Assembly: GCF_007846085.1 (NCBI RefSeq) | Contig: NZ_VOEJ01000003.1 | Coordinates: forward strand, 124,001 to 188,000 | Length of the DNA: 64,000 nt | Direction of reading: 5' to 3' | DNA from: Mucilaginibacter pallidiroseus | GTDB lineage: Bacteria > Bacteroidota > Bacteroidia > Sphingobacteriales > Sphingobacteriaceae | The notes under the pieces: generated by a model | Told to the model about the DNA's origin: nothing | The model's input: the letters and a program-made list of their open reading frames with translations, nothing else | Databases searched by the model: none | Part shown: positions 16,458 through 25,827 of the stretch, in pieces | How positions within the stretch are numbered: position 1 is the first letter of the stretch | Layout: each line of letters starts with the position of its first letter | Made by a program: the position numbers and the translations under genes

Positions 16458-19268
16458 ATGAAGAAACTGTTTCTATTGGATGGCATGGCCCTTATGTACA
16501 GGGCGCATTTCGCGTTAAGCAAATCCCCTCGTTTTACATCGGGTGGTGTAAATACATCGGCAGTAATGGGTTTTACCAATACCCTGCTGGATGTGCTTAA
16601 AAAAGAAAAGCCTACACACATGGCCGTGGTGTTTGACACAGATGCCCCAACAGAACGCCATACCGACTATGAAGCCTACAAAGCGCATCGTGAAGCAATG
16701 CCGGAGGATCTTTCAAAAGCGATGCCTTATGTTATAAAACTGATACTGGGTTTCAACATTCCGGTAATTACTTCAGATGGCTACGAGGCCGACGACATTA
16801 TAGGCACCCTTGCCAAAAAAGCCGAGAAAAAAGGGTACCAGGTTTATTGCATGACACCCGATAAAGACTTTGCCCAGCTTGTATCTGAAAACATATTCAT
16901 TTATAAACCTGCCCGCATGGGTAACGACATGGAAATACTTGGCGTTAAAGAGGTTTGCGCCAAATGGGAGGTTGAACGCGTAGAGCAGGTAATTGACATT
17001 TTGGGCCTTTGGGGCGATGCGGTAGATAATATACCGGGCATACCCGGCATTGGCGAAAAAACAGCCAAGGCACTTATAAAACAGTACGGTTCTGTTGAAA
17101 ACATTATAGCCCACAGCCATGAGTTGAAAGGCAAACAGCGCGAAAACGTTGAGAATTTTGCAGAGCAGGGTATGCTGTCAAAAAAACTGGCAACTATTCT
17201 GCTTGATGTTCCGGTTGAACTGGACGAAGCCGGCCTTGAGATATGCGCGCCAAGTAAAGATTTGCTGGAGCCACTATTTGCCGAACTGGAGTTTCGTACC
17301 CTTGGTCGCCGGGTGTTTGGCGACGACTTTAGCATTACAGAGTTAAAAGCTGTTAGCGTACAAACAGATCTGTTTGGCTCACCCACTGCCGATGGCCGCA
17401 CAACACTTACTGTTGACGTTAGCGATATTGCCACCGCAGATCTGCCCATTGCAGGTAAAAACATTGGCAATGTGGAGCATACTTATCACCTTGCCGATAC
17501 ACCCGAACTGCGTGCAGAATTAATAGCGCATTTACAGCAACAAAAAAACTTTTGCTTTGATACCGAAACTACCGGTACCGACGCCAATCATTGCGAGCTG
17601 GTGGGCCTGTCGTTCGCAACCAAAGCGCACGAAGGTTGGTATGTACCTGTACCCGCCGATGAAGAGCAAACCAAAGCCATTGTTGCCGAATTTAAAGCGG
17701 TGTTCGAAAATGCAGCCATCAGCAAAACCGGGCAAAACCTGAAGTTTGATATCTTGATGCTGAAATGGTATGATGTGGAGATTAAAGGCGACTTGTTTGA
17801 TACCATGATGGCGCATTATATCATCGACCCGGACACCCGCCATAATATGGATATTCTGTCAGAAAATTACCTGGGTTACAAGCCTGTTTCCATCACTGAA
17901 CTTATTGGGCCAAAGGGTAAAAACCAGGGCAATATGCGCGATGTGGAGATAGAAAAGATCAAGGAATATGCTGCCGAGGATGCCGACGTTACCCTGCAGC
18001 TTTGGGAAGTTTTTGAACCGAAGATAAAGGAAGCCGGTGCCGAAAAGCTGCTGCACGAAGTAGAAAACCCTTTGATATATGTATTGGCAGATGTAGAACA
18101 CGAAGGTGTTAAAATTGATAATGAAACGCTTAAAGAGTTTTCAAAAGAGCTCGAGACAGATATAGCCCGTTTGGAAAAAACGGTTTATGAAAAAGCAGGT
18201 GTTAGCTTTAACATAGCATCGCCGAAACAATTGGGCGAAGTGTTGTTCGAGAAACTCATGCTAGACCCAAAAGCAAAAAAAACCAAAACCGGCCAGTATC
18301 AAACCGGCGAGGATGTTTTACTTGCCCTGGCCAACAAAAGCGATATTGTTAGGGACATACTTGATTTTCGACAATTGCAAAAGTTAAAGTCTACCTACGT
18401 TGATGCTTTGCCGACGATGGTAAACCCAAAGACAGGACGCGTGCATACCAGCTACAACCAGGCAGTTGCCGCAACAGGCAGGTTAAGTTCAACTAATCCT
18501 AACCTGCAAAATATACCTATCCGTACCGAGCGTGGACGGGAAGTACGGAAGGCCTTTATTCCGCGCGATGAAAACCACACCATTGTATCTGCCGATTATT
18601 CGCAGATAGAACTGCGCATTATTGCCGAGATCAGTAAAGATCCAAATATGCGCCAGGCTTTTATTGATAATGTGGATATTCATACCGCCACTGCTGCAAA
18701 GGTGTACGGTGTTGCCATTGAAGATGTTGATAGTACACAACGTCGTAATGCCAAGGCAGTAAACTTTGGTATCATCTACGGACAATCTGCGTTTGGATTA
18801 TCGCAAAACCTGGGTATACCACGTAAGGAGGCTGCGGAAATCATCGAAAATTACTTTATACAATATCCCGGCATAAAAAACTACATGGCCGACACCATGA
18901 ACTTTGCCCGAGAGAACGGTTACGTAACTACGCTGATGGGCCGTCGACGTTACCTGCGCGATATCAACTCCGCCAATGCAACTGTGCGTGGCTTTGCCGA
19001 ACGAAATGCCATTAATGCACCTATACAAGGCTCGGCTGCAGATATGATCAAGATTGCCATGATCAATATCCACAAGGAGTTTAAGGCACTTAGGCTTGAT
19101 GCCCGCATGACGATGCAAGTACATGATGAGTTGGTGTTTGATGTACCAAACCACGAGATAGAGATAGTGAAACCCATCATCCTTGACAAGATGAAGAACG
19201 CTATTAAGACCGAGGTACCCATTATGGTAGAGATAGGAACCGGGTTGAATTGGTTAGAAGCGCATTGA
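16458..19268 (+). CDS. polA: DNA polymerase I
   Basis: 936-residue repair and Okazaki-fragment polymerase with all three domains. The 5'-nuclease (1 to about 300) shows YEADDIIGTLA, PDKDFAQLV and the HhH GIPGIGEKTAKALI. The 3'-5' exonuclease is intact, unlike in many bacteria: FDTETTGTD (Exo I), NLKFDILML (Exo II) and YAAEDADVTL (Exo III). The polymerase domain has motif A (SADYSQIELRIIAE), motif B (RRNAKAVNFGIIYGQ) and motif C (MQVHDELVFDV). It is followed four bases later by a frameshifted lipoprotein gene. Confidence 0.97.
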   Translation: MKKLFLLDGMALMYRAHFALSKSPRFTSGGVNTSAVMGFTNTLLDVLKKEKPTHMAVVFDTDAPTERHTDYEAYKAHREAMPEDLSKAMPYVIKLILGFNIPVITSDGYEADDIIGTLAKKAEKKGYQVYCMTPDKDFAQLVSENIFIYKPARMGNDMEILGVKEVCAKWEVERVEQVIDILGLWGDAVDNIPGIPGIGEKTAKALIKQYGSVENIIAHSHELKGKQRENVENFAEQGMLSKKLATILLDVPVELDEAGLEICAPSKDLLEPLFAELEFRTLGRRVFGDDFSITELKAVSVQTDLFGSPTADGRTTLTVDVSDIATADLPIAGKNIGNVEHTYHLADTPELRAELIAHLQQQKNFCFDTETTGTDANHCELVGLSFATKAHEGWYVPVPADEEQTKAIVAEFKAVFENAAISKTGQNLKFDILMLKWYDVEIKGDLFDTMMAHYIIDPDTRHNMDILSENYLGYKPVSITELIGPKGKNQGNMRDVEIEKIKEYAAEDADVTLQLWEVFEPKIKEAGAEKLLHEVENPLIYVLADVEHEGVKIDNETLKEFSKELETDIARLEKTVYEKAGVSFNIASPKQLGEVLFEKLMLDPKAKKTKTGQYQTGEDVLLALANKSDIVRDILDFRQLQKLKSTYVDALPTMVNPKTGRVHTSYNQAVAATGRLSSTNPNLQNIPIRTERGREVRKAFIPRDENHTIVSADYSQIELRIIAEISKDPNMRQAFIDNVDIHTATAAKVYGVAIEDVDSTQRRNAKAVNFGIIYGQSAFGLSQNLGIPRKEAAEIIENYFIQYPGIKNYMADTMNFARENGYVTTLMGRRRYLRDINSANATVRGFAERNAINAPIQGSAADMIKIAMINIHKEFKALRLDARMTMQVHDELVFDVPNHEIEIVKPIILDKMKNAIKTEVPIMVEIGTGLNWLEAH

Positions 19269-19272
19269 TGGG

Positions 19273-20090
19273 ATGAAATACGTTTGCCTTTTGATAATAA
19301 GTATGTTATTGGGTTGTAACCAACCTAACAAAAAGGCTATATCAAAAAAAGCTATTGGTAATAAAACAGATTCGTTACGTGCGATAAAACGAAGGGAAAT
19401 TGAAAAAAAATGGCTGGCTGATAGTTTAAAAAATGAAAAAGTTGTTACCGATGTGATAGCGTTTATAAAAACAAGGCAAATCAAGAGTTTTGATAAGATT
19501 ATCCGGATATGGAAAGATACATCCATATCGGCATATGTTAAAGTTGGTCATCTTTTTTCAAAAAAACTTAAACATATTTTTATCAGAACTCATGCTGGTT
19601 GGAAATTAACAATCTATGTTTATCGCTTGGATAATTTAAAAAGGGAAATAACCGATGATTGGTCAGATTTAACTTATATAGGAGATGAGATTAAAGATAT
19701 AAACGGTGATGGTTTAAAAGACCTGTCAATTAATTGGTACCCTTCTTCAGGGTGTTGCGCGCGTAATAACTTCCACATATACCTTTATACCGAATCCGAC
19801 AAATTCACTAAATACTTCGACTTTATTAATCCGACGTTTTATCCAAACGAAAGCTGATTCGTGGTGTCGAATACAGCCATCCGGGCGAAGTTCCATTATA
19901 CAAGTACAAATGGAACGGTTTAAGACTGGACACAATTGAGTATATCTACCCTGCCGATACAATCAAGAAAAAATTTTACAGAGTTAAGCATTATGGGGAT
20001 GAAGACAACCCTAAAAAGCGGCAGGAATTATCAACCGTACCAAATGAATACCACAATGTAATAGGTTATGATTGGTTTATGGATTATTGA
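19273..20090 (+). pseudogene. putative lipoprotein with VCBS/EF-hand-like motif, broken by a frameshift near 19850
   Basis: The first frame runs 19273-19857 (194 residues). It has a lipoprotein signal (LLIISMLLGC, Cys at 15) and a calcium-type loop DINGDGLKDLSINW, as in XAC2610-like proteins. It stops at TGA 19855-19857 in the middle of a conserved-looking region. From 19851 the frame one base back is open to TGA 20088-20090 and encodes 79 more residues with good coding character (LIRGVEYSHPGEVPLYKYKW and on). One extra A in the run at 19850-19852 would restore NEKLIRGVEY and a protein of about 272 residues. Sequencing error and a true mutation cannot be told apart here. Confidence 0.78.
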
Positions 20091-20331
20091 CTACCTATTA
20101 AGTCAAAGCTATACCATACATACACAGGAAATGAGTTTTTATTATTTTAAATGAGGCAGGCATAGGCTTTTTAAAATTGAACGCTCGATTCACCCAAATC
20201 CCCCTAATTCATTAATTGTAAGCAAGCTGCGCTTTCACTTAAATAATTGCAGTTTTTTAAACACATTTTTAGGATTATCTGTTTGTTTATACGGGGTATA
20301 GTTTGCTAACTTACCCCTTATATAACCCCAA

Positions 20332-21750
20332 ATGAGAGTATTCCATTTAAGTGCCGAATGTTACCCCATTGCTAAGGTTGGCGGGTTGGCCGATGTGGTT
20401 GGCGCCTTACCAAAATATCAAAACGAAGCCGGCTTAAATGCTGCCGTTGTGATGCCTTTTTATAACCGCAAATTTGTTCACGAAAACCAATTCGATCTTG
20501 TTTTCCAGGGCACTACCCTATTGGGTACAAGGCGTATATATTTTGAGATCATAAAAGAAAAAACCAATAAACTTGGCTTTGAGCTTTTCATGATCAAAAT
20601 TCCGGGCCTGCTGGATCGTGAAAATATTTACAGCTACCCTGATGAACGCGACCAGTTCCTGGCTTTTCAGATCTGTTTTCTCGACTGGATAAACTGGAGC
20701 GGACAAACGCCTGATATTGTGCATTGCCACGACCATCACGCGGGCCTGGTGCCGTTTTTAATGTATCATAGCGCACTTTACCGCAGGTTGGCACACATAC
20801 CAACTGTGTTTACCATACACAACGGCCAGTATCATGGTGCGTTTGGATGGGGCGAATTAAGCAAACTGCCCGAGGTTGACTTTTACAAAACAGGCATGCT
20901 CGAGTGGAGCGGCGGCATTAATCCGCTTGCTTCAGCCGTAAAGTGCTGTTGGAAATTCACCACGGTTTCGCCAAACTACCTACGCGAACTTACATGGAGT
21001 TCCAACGGCCTCGAATACCTTTTCTACCTCGAACGATTTAAAGGTTATGGCATTGTAAACGGCATTGATACCGAGGTTTGGAACACTGCTACAGATCCAA
21101 TGTTGCCTGCCAAATTCACCTCAACAACGGTAACCAAAGGCAAGCAAAAAAATAAAGAAATATTGTGCGAAAGGTTTGGCCTCGCTGCCGATAAACCCTT
21201 GATAGCATTTATAGGCCGGCTGGTAGTTGAAAAGGGTGCAGACTTACTGCCCGAAGCTATTGAACGCAGCCTGCGCACACATGGCGACAGCGTTAACTTT
21301 TTATTGCTCGGCGCCGGCGATGCCGAAACAGAAAATGCCCTGCAGCATTTAAAAACCTTATTTCCGCAAAATTGTAATGTATTTATTGGGTATGACGAAG
21401 CTTTGGCGCACCTGATATATGCCGGGGCCGATTTTCTGTTGATGCCGTCGCGGGTGGAGCCATGCGGACTTAACCAATTATATGCTATACGCTATGGTAC
21501 TGTGCCGATCGTAAGGTCGACAGGAGGGCTGAAAGATACCGTAATTGATTTTGGCGATGATGGCGGATACGGCATACGTTTTGAACAAGCTAATGCTGAT
21601 GATATTTACGCATCAATAAACCGGGCAGTTGTAGTATATCAAGACAGTAAAAAAATGCTGCAGTTACGTAAAAAAATGATGGCCCTTGATTTTTCGTGGC
21701 AGCAATCGGCCCAAGAATATATAAACCTCTATGAAAGCTTAACCTCCTAA
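20332..21750 (+). CDS. glgA: glycogen synthase (ADP-glucose type, GT5)
   Basis: 472 residues; transfers glucose from ADP-glucose to alpha-1,4-glucan. The N-terminal KVGGLADVVGALPK loop binds ADP-glucose, and the C-terminal Rossmann domain has IAFIGRLVVEKGADLL and the signature SRVEPCGLNQLYAIRYGTVP followed by STGGLKDTV. Length is normal for bacterial GlgA. The stop is three bases from the ATG of glgC, so the two enzymes of glycogen synthesis are co-expressed. Confidence 0.95.
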   Translation: MRVFHLSAECYPIAKVGGLADVVGALPKYQNEAGLNAAVVMPFYNRKFVHENQFDLVFQGTTLLGTRRIYFEIIKEKTNKLGFELFMIKIPGLLDRENIYSYPDERDQFLAFQICFLDWINWSGQTPDIVHCHDHHAGLVPFLMYHSALYRRLAHIPTVFTIHNGQYHGAFGWGELSKLPEVDFYKTGMLEWSGGINPLASAVKCCWKFTTVSPNYLRELTWSSNGLEYLFYLERFKGYGIVNGIDTEVWNTATDPMLPAKFTSTTVTKGKQKNKEILCERFGLAADKPLIAFIGRLVVEKGADLLPEAIERSLRTHGDSVNFLLLGAGDAETENALQHLKTLFPQNCNVFIGYDEALAHLIYAGADFLLMPSRVEPCGLNQLYAIRYGTVPIVRSTGGLKDTVIDFGDDGGYGIRFEQANADDIYASINRAVVVYQDSKKMLQLRKKMMALDFSWQQSAQEYINLYESLTS

Positions 21751-21753
21751 ATT

Positions 21754-23016
21754 ATGACATCTAAAGTAATCAGCATTGTACTGGGTGGCGGCCAGGGTAG
21801 CCGTTTGGCACCATTAACGCTTACCCGCTCCAAACCGGCAGTACCAATTGCTGGTAAATACCGCCTGGTTGATATACCTATTTCAAACTGTTTGCACTCG
21901 GGTATCGACCGTATATTCGTGCTTACGCAGTTTAACTCGGCATCGCTAAACAAACACATCAAAAACACCTATCACTTTGGCACTTTCAGTACCGCCTTTG
22001 TTGATATACTTGCTGCCGAGCAAACGCCAACAAGTGCGGGCTGGTTCCAGGGCACTGCCGATGCTGTTAGGCAAAGCTTGCACCACCTTGCCGTGCATGA
22101 GTTTGATTATGTATTGATCCTCTCCGGCGACCAGCTGTACCAGATGGACTTTGCAGAAATGATGCAACAGCACATTGATAAGGGTGCTGATATTTCAATT
22201 GCAACCATACCTGTTGATGCTGCAGATGTACCCGGCTTTGGCATCCTAAAAACGGATAGCGAAAGCATGATTACGTCATTTATCGAAAAGCCAAAATCAA
22301 ATTTTGAAAGCTGGGCATCAGAGGTTAGCGATGAAATGAAGCAACAGGGCCGTGTTTACCTTGCATCAATGGGTATCTATATCTTTAACCGTAAGCTGCT
22401 TTACGATTTGCTTGAAAGCAATGACTATCCGGACTTCGGCAAGGAGATCATTCCGCAATCTATAGAAGGACATAAGGTACTGAGTTACCAATACGAAGGT
22501 TATTGGACCGATATCGGAACCATCCCATCTTTCTTTGAGGCTAACCTTGGGCTTACTGATGATATCCCTAAGTTCAACCTGTTCGATAAAAACTACATCT
22601 ATACACGTGCGCGCATGTTGCCGCCTACCAAAGTGTCATCAACCAGGTTTGAGAAGTCGATCATTGCTGATGGTTGCATTATTAACGCGAAGATCATTAA
22701 ACATTCGCTAATTGGTATCCGTACCCGTATAGGCTTTAATACCGAAATAGAAAGCTGTTATGTAATGGGGAGTGATAATTACCAAACCCTTGAAGAAATT
22801 GATGAGGCCAGGAAAAACCACTTGCCAATTATGGGCATTGGCGATAACTGCTGCATCAAAAATGCTATCATAGATAAAAACACATACATAGGCGACAATG
22901 TAACCATCAATTGCGCCGGAACCTTGCCTGATGGCGACTACCCGACATACACCGTGGTAGACGGTATTGTGATTATTAAAAAACGTGCAGTTATCCCAAG
23001 CGGCACCGTAATTTAA
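21754..23016 (+). CDS. glgC: glucose-1-phosphate adenylyltransferase (ADP-glucose pyrophosphorylase)
   Basis: 420 residues; makes ADP-glucose from glucose-1-phosphate and ATP, the committed step of glycogen synthesis. The nucleotidyltransferase signature GGGQGSRLAPLTLTRSKPA is at the N-terminus, followed by GKYRLVDIPISNC, the FQGTADAVRQ region and the IEKPKS loop that contacts glucose-1-phosphate. The C-terminal left-handed beta-helix (hexapeptide-like repeats from about 290) is present. It sits directly after glgA. No branching enzyme is in the window. Confidence 0.95.
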   Translation: MTSKVISIVLGGGQGSRLAPLTLTRSKPAVPIAGKYRLVDIPISNCLHSGIDRIFVLTQFNSASLNKHIKNTYHFGTFSTAFVDILAAEQTPTSAGWFQGTADAVRQSLHHLAVHEFDYVLILSGDQLYQMDFAEMMQQHIDKGADISIATIPVDAADVPGFGILKTDSESMITSFIEKPKSNFESWASEVSDEMKQQGRVYLASMGIYIFNRKLLYDLLESNDYPDFGKEIIPQSIEGHKVLSYQYEGYWTDIGTIPSFFEANLGLTDDIPKFNLFDKNYIYTRARMLPPTKVSSTRFEKSIIADGCIINAKIIKHSLIGIRTRIGFNTEIESCYVMGSDNYQTLEEIDEARKNHLPIMGIGDNCCIKNAIIDKNTYIGDNVTINCAGTLPDGDYPTYTVVDGIVIIKKRAVIPSGTVI

Positions 23017-23089
23017 TTTTTAAGATATCGAAACAAACCGTGAGTTAATTGGCTTATTATTTTAACCAATAAACTAAAACTAATTAGCC

Positions 23090-23275
23090 ATGAAAAAAAC
23101 GCTGTGTATGGTCGCCGTAGCTGCGATCTCTTTCGGAAGCATTAACGCTTACGCGGTAAACCCGTTGCAAACCCAACAGGATACAACTAAGAAGAAGATG
23201 GACAAGAAAAAGATGAAAAAGAAAAAAATGATGAAGGACACTTCAATGATGAAAAAAGACACCATGAAGATGTAG
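23090..23275 (+). CDS. small secreted Lys/Met-rich peptide
   Basis: 61 residues. The first 23 form a signal peptide (MCM VAVAAISFGS core, INAYA cleavage region); the rest is strikingly simple, with Lys and Met making up most of residues 34-61 (runs such as KKKMDKKKMKKKKMMKD). There is no recognised fold. Similar low-complexity, signal-bearing peptides are common in Bacteroidota. A metal- or polyanion-binding role is possible from composition but unsupported. A strong terminator follows. It is a separate gene 73 bp after glgC. Confidence 0.6.
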   Translation: MKKTLCMVAVAAISFGSINAYAVNPLQTQQDTTKKKMDKKKMKKKKMMKDTSMMKKDTMKM

Positions 23276-23287
23276 TAAATCATTACT

Positions 23288-23333
23288 AAGCAAAAAGCCC
23301 CTTTTAAACTATTTGAAAGGGGCTTTTTGCTTT
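23288..23333. terminator. bidirectional terminator between the Lys/Met peptide and the MBL hydrolase
   Basis: A 15-bp perfect stem, GCAAAAAGCCCCTTT (23290-23304) with AAAGGGGCTTTTTGC (23316-23330), has A-rich and T-rich arms usable in both directions between convergent genes. Confidence 0.9.
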
Positions 23334-23344
23334 AAGGCTATAAA

Positions 23345-24022
23345 CTACAAGTCGAGCGCCTCACCTATTGCGGGCAACTTAAGATTGAGGCCCGCCTTTA
23401 AAAACTTCTCTTTAACCTCGTTTTTATCGATGGCAATAACCGGGAATGAATCATAATGCACACCGATTATGTTTTTACAGTTGATGAATGCTGCTGCTTT
23501 TATAGCGTCGTCCGCACCCATGGTGTAGTTGTCGCCGATTGGCAAAAACGCCCATTCGATGTTTTCGTCGGCCAGTAACTTCATATCATAAGTTAATGCA
23601 GTATCGCCGGCAAAGTAAATTGTTTTACTTTCCGAGTATATCACAAAGCCTGCCGGGTTTCCGCCTGGGCTACCGTCTGGCAAGGTGCTTGAGTGTACGG
23701 CATTAACCATTTTAACCCGGCCAAAATCAAAATTAAAGCCACCGCCAATGTTCATGCCATGCACGTTTTCAATTCCTTGCTTAACCAACCAATCAGCAAT
23801 TTCGGCTATACAAATTACTTTGGCGCCGCTGCTTTTCGCTATGGTAACCAGGTCGGCAACGTGGTCGCCATGGCCATGAGATACCAGGATGTAATCCGGC
23901 TTCAGGCTATTAACATCAATATTTTTCGCCAGTTCATTTGGCGTGATAAACGGATCGAACAATAATTTCTTACCGTCAGCAACCAACTCGATAGTTGATT
24001 GGCCATAATATGTAACTTTCAT
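23345..24022 (-). CDS. metal-dependent hydrolase, UPF0173/MBL fold
   Basis: 225 residues of the metallo-beta-lactamase superfamily. The metal motif HxHxDH is present as SHGHGDHVADL, with further ligands in NAVHSS and AGDTALTYDM and a C-terminal GVHYDSFP. The start MKVTYYGQSTIELVADGKKLLFDPF is typical of the UPF0173 subgroup (YtkL-like), whose substrate is not known. Monocistronic on the minus strand. Confidence 0.9.
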   Translation of the reverse strand: MKVTYYGQSTIELVADGKKLLFDPFITPNELAKNIDVNSLKPDYILVSHGHGDHVADLVTIAKSSGAKVICIAEIADWLVKQGIENVHGMNIGGGFNFDFGRVKMVNAVHSSTLPDGSPGGNPAGFVIYSESKTIYFAGDTALTYDMKLLADENIEWAFLPIGDNYTMGADDAIKAAAFINCKNIIGVHYDSFPVIAIDKNEVKEKFLKAGLNLKLPAIGEALDL

Positions 24023-24112
24023 AGAGTTTGTTTTTTTAGTACAATAGACCTTACCAAAACAGTGCCGATATGTAGCTTAATTAGCGAGACACCTTAGTAT
24101 GATGCCTTACGC

Positions 24113-24418
24113 TTATTTGCCGAACAAGCCGCCCATGCCGCCAAACATAGCGCTGGTCATGGCTGCCATTTCACTTTGGCTCACGTTTTCGGCCTGCTCC
24201 ATTGCTTTGTTTACAGCAATAACTAAAAGCTCTTCTAATTCTTCCTTGTCAGCCTCTTTAAGAAAGCTTTCATCAATAGTTACCGATTGCACGGCTTTAT
24301 TAGCATTTGCCTGCACGGTAATTTTACCACCTTCTGCAGTGCCGGTTACGGTAATTGCATCCAGTCTCTTTTTTATCTCGCCAGCCTTTTGCTGGGCTTC
24401 CATTAGTTTGTCGAACAT
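24113..24418 (-). CDS. ybaB: YbaB/EbfC family nucleoid-associated protein
   Basis: 101 residues. The tweezer-like DNA-binding family is recognised by the N-terminal helix FDKLMEAQQKAGEIKKRL, the beta region GTAEGGKITVQANANKAVQSVTIDE and the Glu-rich helix with NKAMEQAE, ending in a Met/Gly-rich tail (AMFGGMGGLFGK). The ATG at 24418 is chosen; upstream codons in the open frame lie in what looks like low-complexity intergenic sequence. No recR or dnaX is adjacent here, unlike in many bacteria. Confidence 0.9.
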   Translation of the reverse strand: MFDKLMEAQQKAGEIKKRLDAITVTGTAEGGKITVQANANKAVQSVTIDESFLKEADKEELEELLVIAVNKAMEQAENVSQSEMAAMTSAMFGGMGGLFGK

Positions 24419-24502
24419 ATCAATTTTGGTTATTGGTTGATTAGTTAAATAGTGAGTGGTTCTAACCAATTAACTACTCACTCAATCAACTACTCTCTAT
24501 TT

Positions 24503-25714
24503 TTAATCTTCCGCTGTATCGCCGGCGCCGTTGTAGGCTCCTTTGCGCACTACCGGCATACCTGTCATTTTAAACAGATCGTCGAGGTGCAGCAGGCTGC
24601 CGTTTACCATATTACCCAACAAAACAATGGTAACATCGTTTTTCATATCACGCAAATAAATATGCCTGAAGCCGTGCCACCAACCAGTGTGGTACACTAC
24701 CTTTTGGCCCGGGCTTTCAAATATTCGCCAGCCGTAACCGTAGTTAAAGTGCCCGCGTATCATTGGGTTACGGCCGGTATATGCCGAGTCTTGCGTGGCG
24801 GGTTTAATTAAACGCCCTGCCTTAAGCGCCTGGTCGAAAAGGAACAGGTCGCCAACGGTGCTGTAAATACCTTTATCGCCAACCGGGCCATCCAAAAAGT
24901 TTTGGGCTACAGAGTATTTCCAGCTATTGCGGTCATGCCCAACAACATCGGCAGGAATCTTGTCATAAACGGCTTTTGAATAAACAGCTGTATGCGCCAT
25001 ACCAGCCGGTTTAAATACATGTTCTTTCATGTAATCGGCATAGGTTTGGCCGGTAACCTTTTCAATAATGGCGCCCAGCACCATAAAGTTACTATTGTTG
25101 TATAAAAAGCTTGCGTTAGGCTTATTAAACCTGGCGGGTTTGTATTGGGCTATCAAATCCATAACCTCTTTATTTGTCAGGCCTTTCTTTTGGTTTAGAT
25201 GCTGGGTGCGGTATATGTTATCGATGAAATAAACATAGTTCATCATACCCGAACGATGCGTAAGTAACAACCGGATAGTTACCCCCTCGTATGGAAAATT
25301 CGGAAAGTATTTACGCACATCATCATCAAGCTTAATTTTGCCCTGCTCCCAAAGCTGCATAATGGCAGTACCCGTCATGGTTTTGGTTACAGATGCCAAC
25401 TCAAATTGCGAAGCTAATGTTAGGCTATCGCGGGTTAAGTGGTTAGCCCACCCAAATGCCTTTTCATAAATAATTTTGCCTTTTTTAGCTACCAAAACGT
25501 TACCGTTAAAGTTGCTTACCTTGTGCAAATGCTCCATAAAAGCATCAATTTTCTTATCCTCGTCCTTAGGGTTGTACTTTAAAAGTTCGGCCGGGTTAAA
25601 AGGCTTACCATTATCGGCTTCACCTTGTTTATTTTCGCCTTTTTTTGACGAGCACGAAGTAATGACAAGTAACGAAAAAACGAAGGTAATAGCAGTTGAA
25701 AACACTGGCTTCAT
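24503..25714 (-). CDS. serine hydrolase, class C beta-lactamase / penicillin-binding-protein-like, lipoprotein
   Basis: 403 residues. A lipoprotein signal (SLLVITSC, Cys about 21) anchors it to the envelope. The active-site triads of the family are visible: SVTK (S-x-x-K, in ELASVTKTMTG), YNN (in LYNNSNFMVLG) and HTG (in VVYHTGWWHG). The YNN variant replaces the usual YxN with Asn in the middle. Physiological substrates are probably peptidoglycan peptides or esters; beta-lactamase activity is not implied. In-frame starts at 25729 (ATG) and 25732 (GTG) are possible but lengthen the signal. Divergent from the TPR gene. Confidence 0.88.
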   Translation of the reverse strand: MKPVFSTAITFVFSLLVITSCSSKKGENKQGEADNGKPFNPAELLKYNPKDEDKKIDAFMEHLHKVSNFNGNVLVAKKGKIIYEKAFGWANHLTRDSLTLASQFELASVTKTMTGTAIMQLWEQGKIKLDDDVRKYFPNFPYEGVTIRLLLTHRSGMMNYVYFIDNIYRTQHLNQKKGLTNKEVMDLIAQYKPARFNKPNASFLYNNSNFMVLGAIIEKVTGQTYADYMKEHVFKPAGMAHTAVYSKAVYDKIPADVVGHDRNSWKYSVAQNFLDGPVGDKGIYSTVGDLFLFDQALKAGRLIKPATQDSAYTGRNPMIRGHFNYGYGWRIFESPGQKVVYHTGWWHGFRHIYLRDMKNDVTIVLLGNMVNGSLLHLDDLFKMTGMPVVRKGAYNGAGDTAED

Positions 25715-25827
25715 AGGTAAAAAATACATCACTAAAACAGAGGGCGAAAATTAGAAATTATATAGCAGGTATAAGATTAAATTTTAACTAATGTTTCAAC
25801 AAATTTAAAAAGCGCATACTTTTAACC

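Noticed and set aside
19845..19857. Programmed -1 frameshifting in the lipoprotein gene
   Set aside because: The bases CCA AAC GAA AGC do not form a canonical slippery heptamer and no obvious pseudoknot follows; a one-base loss in the A run is simpler.
24503..25714. Antibiotic-resistance beta-lactamase
   Set aside because: The envelope lipoprotein and YNN/HTG motifs fit a general serine hydrolase; class C-like folds are mostly not resistance enzymes.
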